A stretch of DNA of 64,000 bases, taken from CAVSUZ01 sp963791885 (GTDB taxonomy: Bacteria; Pseudomonadota; Alphaproteobacteria; Acetobacterales; Acetobacteraceae). Of the stretch, positions 63,070-64,000 are shown piece by piece. The translations under genes and the position numbers were made by a program. The DNA lies in assembly GCA_963791885.1 (NCBI GenBank), contig CAWBUL010000006.1, positions 2,232,001 through 2,296,000 of the forward strand, given 5' to 3'. Numbering within the stretch: the stretch's first letter is position 1; each line of letters starts with the position of its first letter. The notes under the pieces were generated by a model. It had not been told where the DNA came from, made no database searches, and saw only the letters and a program-made list of their open reading frames with translations.

Positions 63070-64000
63070 ATGAGGGGCGGCACCAGCCTGGCGCCGTGGC
63101 CAAAATCGTTCAAACTTTCCTCATTGCCGCCGACTCTGATTGAACGCGACGAACCGGTGGTTCCGGACGCGCCGCGCCGTCGCACGAAGCTGTGGGAATT
63201 CAACGGTAACCTCCATTGCTCGATCATTGGCACGTGCCTGTTCACCGGCGAGTTGCGCCAGGTCCTGAGGAAGCTTGGCCTGGCATCACTGGACAGCACG
63301 GATCACGAACTGCACCGCGTTGCGGTTAGCCTTGCCGGGCGTCACGAGAAGCCGGCGAAGCTGCTGAACAAGGTGCTGGACGAGCGCCACCGCATCGCGA
63401 TCAATCAATTCGGCAAAGCGGCTGATGAAGACGCTGTGCTGGCGATGTGGCGTGATGCGGTCAAGCGCGGAGACATTCCCGGTGCGTATTGGGCAGTGCT
63501 GACGCATCCGGCCACAACACAGGCCGTCATCCAGGATGCGTTCGGCGAAGTGCACATGCTGTCGCATCTCGTCGGTGCGGCAAACCGTGCCGACATACGC
63601 CGGCTCAGTCAGTTGCAGGCGGACAACACCGATCTAGAGGAGCGCTTGCAGCGGCAGCAGGTCGCGTTTCGCCACGGGGTCGTGACGCGGGACACGCGCA
63701 TTCAGGAACTCGAGCAGGCGTTGACGATGGCAGCGATCAGCCAACCCACGGGGACGCGGGACGGTACCACGGCGTTGCGCCAGGCGATGACCGAACTCGA
63801 ACAACGGCTCGCGGGCGAGACGCAACGCCGACAGACTCTGTCGGAGCGACTGGACGCGGTTATCAGGATCACCGAGAAAGAGCGTGCTGCGCGCGCCGAA
63901 GCCGAGGCTGCAAGCGCCGCGCTGCAACGGGAGCTGGATGCGGTCGGGTTGTCGCTGAAGGATGCTGTCGCCGCCTCGTCAACCGCGTCGGCGAAACGGA
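63070..64000 (+). CDS. DUF2325-type protein, N-terminal part
   Basis: An open frame of 310 codons that runs off the right edge without a stop. It has KLWEFNGNLHCSIIGTCLFT near residue 36, GDIPGAYWAVLTHPATT near 140 and EVHMLSHLVGAANRADIRRL near 167, followed by a long coiled coil of Glu/Arg/Gln-rich heptads. Proteins with this N-terminus and coiled coil usually carry a C-terminal DUF2325 domain, which would lie beyond the window. A GTG at 63043 is an alternative start. The function is unknown; the histidines and cysteines could bind metal. It follows the aldehyde dehydrogenase by 47 bp on the same strand. Confidence 0.78.
   Translation, partial: MRGGTSLAPWPKSFKLSSLPPTLIERDEPVVPDAPRRRTKLWEFNGNLHCSIIGTCLFTGELRQVLRKLGLASLDSTDHELHRVAVSLAGRHEKPAKLLNKVLDERHRIAINQFGKAADEDAVLAMWRDAVKRGDIPGAYWAVLTHPATTQAVIQDAFGEVHMLSHLVGAANRADIRRLSQLQADNTDLEERLQRQQVAFRHGVVTRDTRIQELEQALTMAAISQPTGTRDGTTALRQAMTELEQRLAGETQRRQTLSERLDAVIRITEKERAARAEAEAASAALQRELDAVGLSLKDAVAASSTASAKR

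Noticed and set aside
1..64000. CRISPR array, rRNA genes or further tRNA genes
   Set aside because: No regularly spaced short repeats and no rRNA-like sequence were seen; the only complete tRNA cloverleaf I found is tRNA-Arg at 16659-16735.

Overview
The window is GC-rich alphaproteobacterial DNA, most likely from an Acetobacteraceae-type member of the Rhodospirillales. The main evidence is the zapE / mdh-sucC-sucD-odhA-odhB-lpd block, a TamA-TamB pair, Acetobacteraceae-like small protein families and strong G/C third-position bias. This is a call from gene order and protein resemblance only.

Layout. 1-5.8 kb: a LysE-type exporter and a D-aminoacylase, then a one-strand cluster of two cupins, a short-chain dehydrogenase and a nitronate monooxygenase; one cupin and the monooxygenase are broken. 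5.8-8.4 kb: a repeat-rich accessory stretch with two copies of an AbrB-type antitoxin gene behind a shared palindrome, a PIN-toxin remnant, a DUF3833 lipoprotein, an MFS remnant and one end of an IS3-family element. 8.47-16.7 kb: a decayed integrative element in the 3' end of tRNA-Arg(ACG), with 47-bp att repeats, a wrecked tyrosine integrase, phage-type genes (P27 terminase small subunit, XRE regulator, coiled-coil protein), an intact HNH-like protein and a DNA methyltransferase remnant. 16.7-25.8 kb: LOG protein, c-type cytochrome, cytochrome b561, acyltransferase, TamA-TamB. 25.8-29.7 kb: SDR / PrpD / hydroxyisobutyrate-dehydrogenase-like catabolic genes and a 2OG-Fe(II) oxygenase. 29.7-44.8 kb: zapE, an inserted amidohydrolase / PEP-mutase-like / solute-binding-protein block, then malate dehydrogenase, succinyl-CoA ligase, the 2-oxoglutarate dehydrogenase complex, pdxA and yraN. 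44.8-47.7 kb: SMP-30 lactonase, Phd/PIN toxin-antitoxin pair, purine permease. 47.7-56.9 kb: a four-gene tandem-RND efflux operon. 56.9-64 kb: VOC protein, DUF5996, an ExeA-like membrane ATPase operon with two exported partners, an aldehyde dehydrogenase and the start of a DUF2325-type protein.

How the genes work together. The TCA genes form one tightly packed operon from malate to succinyl-CoA. The efflux operon encodes a full tripartite pump (adaptor, two RND subunits, outer-membrane channel), each junction a 4-bp ATGA overlap. TamA and TamB are likewise coupled.

Reading frames are interrupted unusually often, even in genes that should be essential (sucD). Nearly all interruptions outside the decayed element are single-base insertions, and four place an extra G against a GTAC tetranucleotide. 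Sequence error is therefore a serious explanation for these genes, whereas the 5.8-16.7 kb region looks truly decayed.
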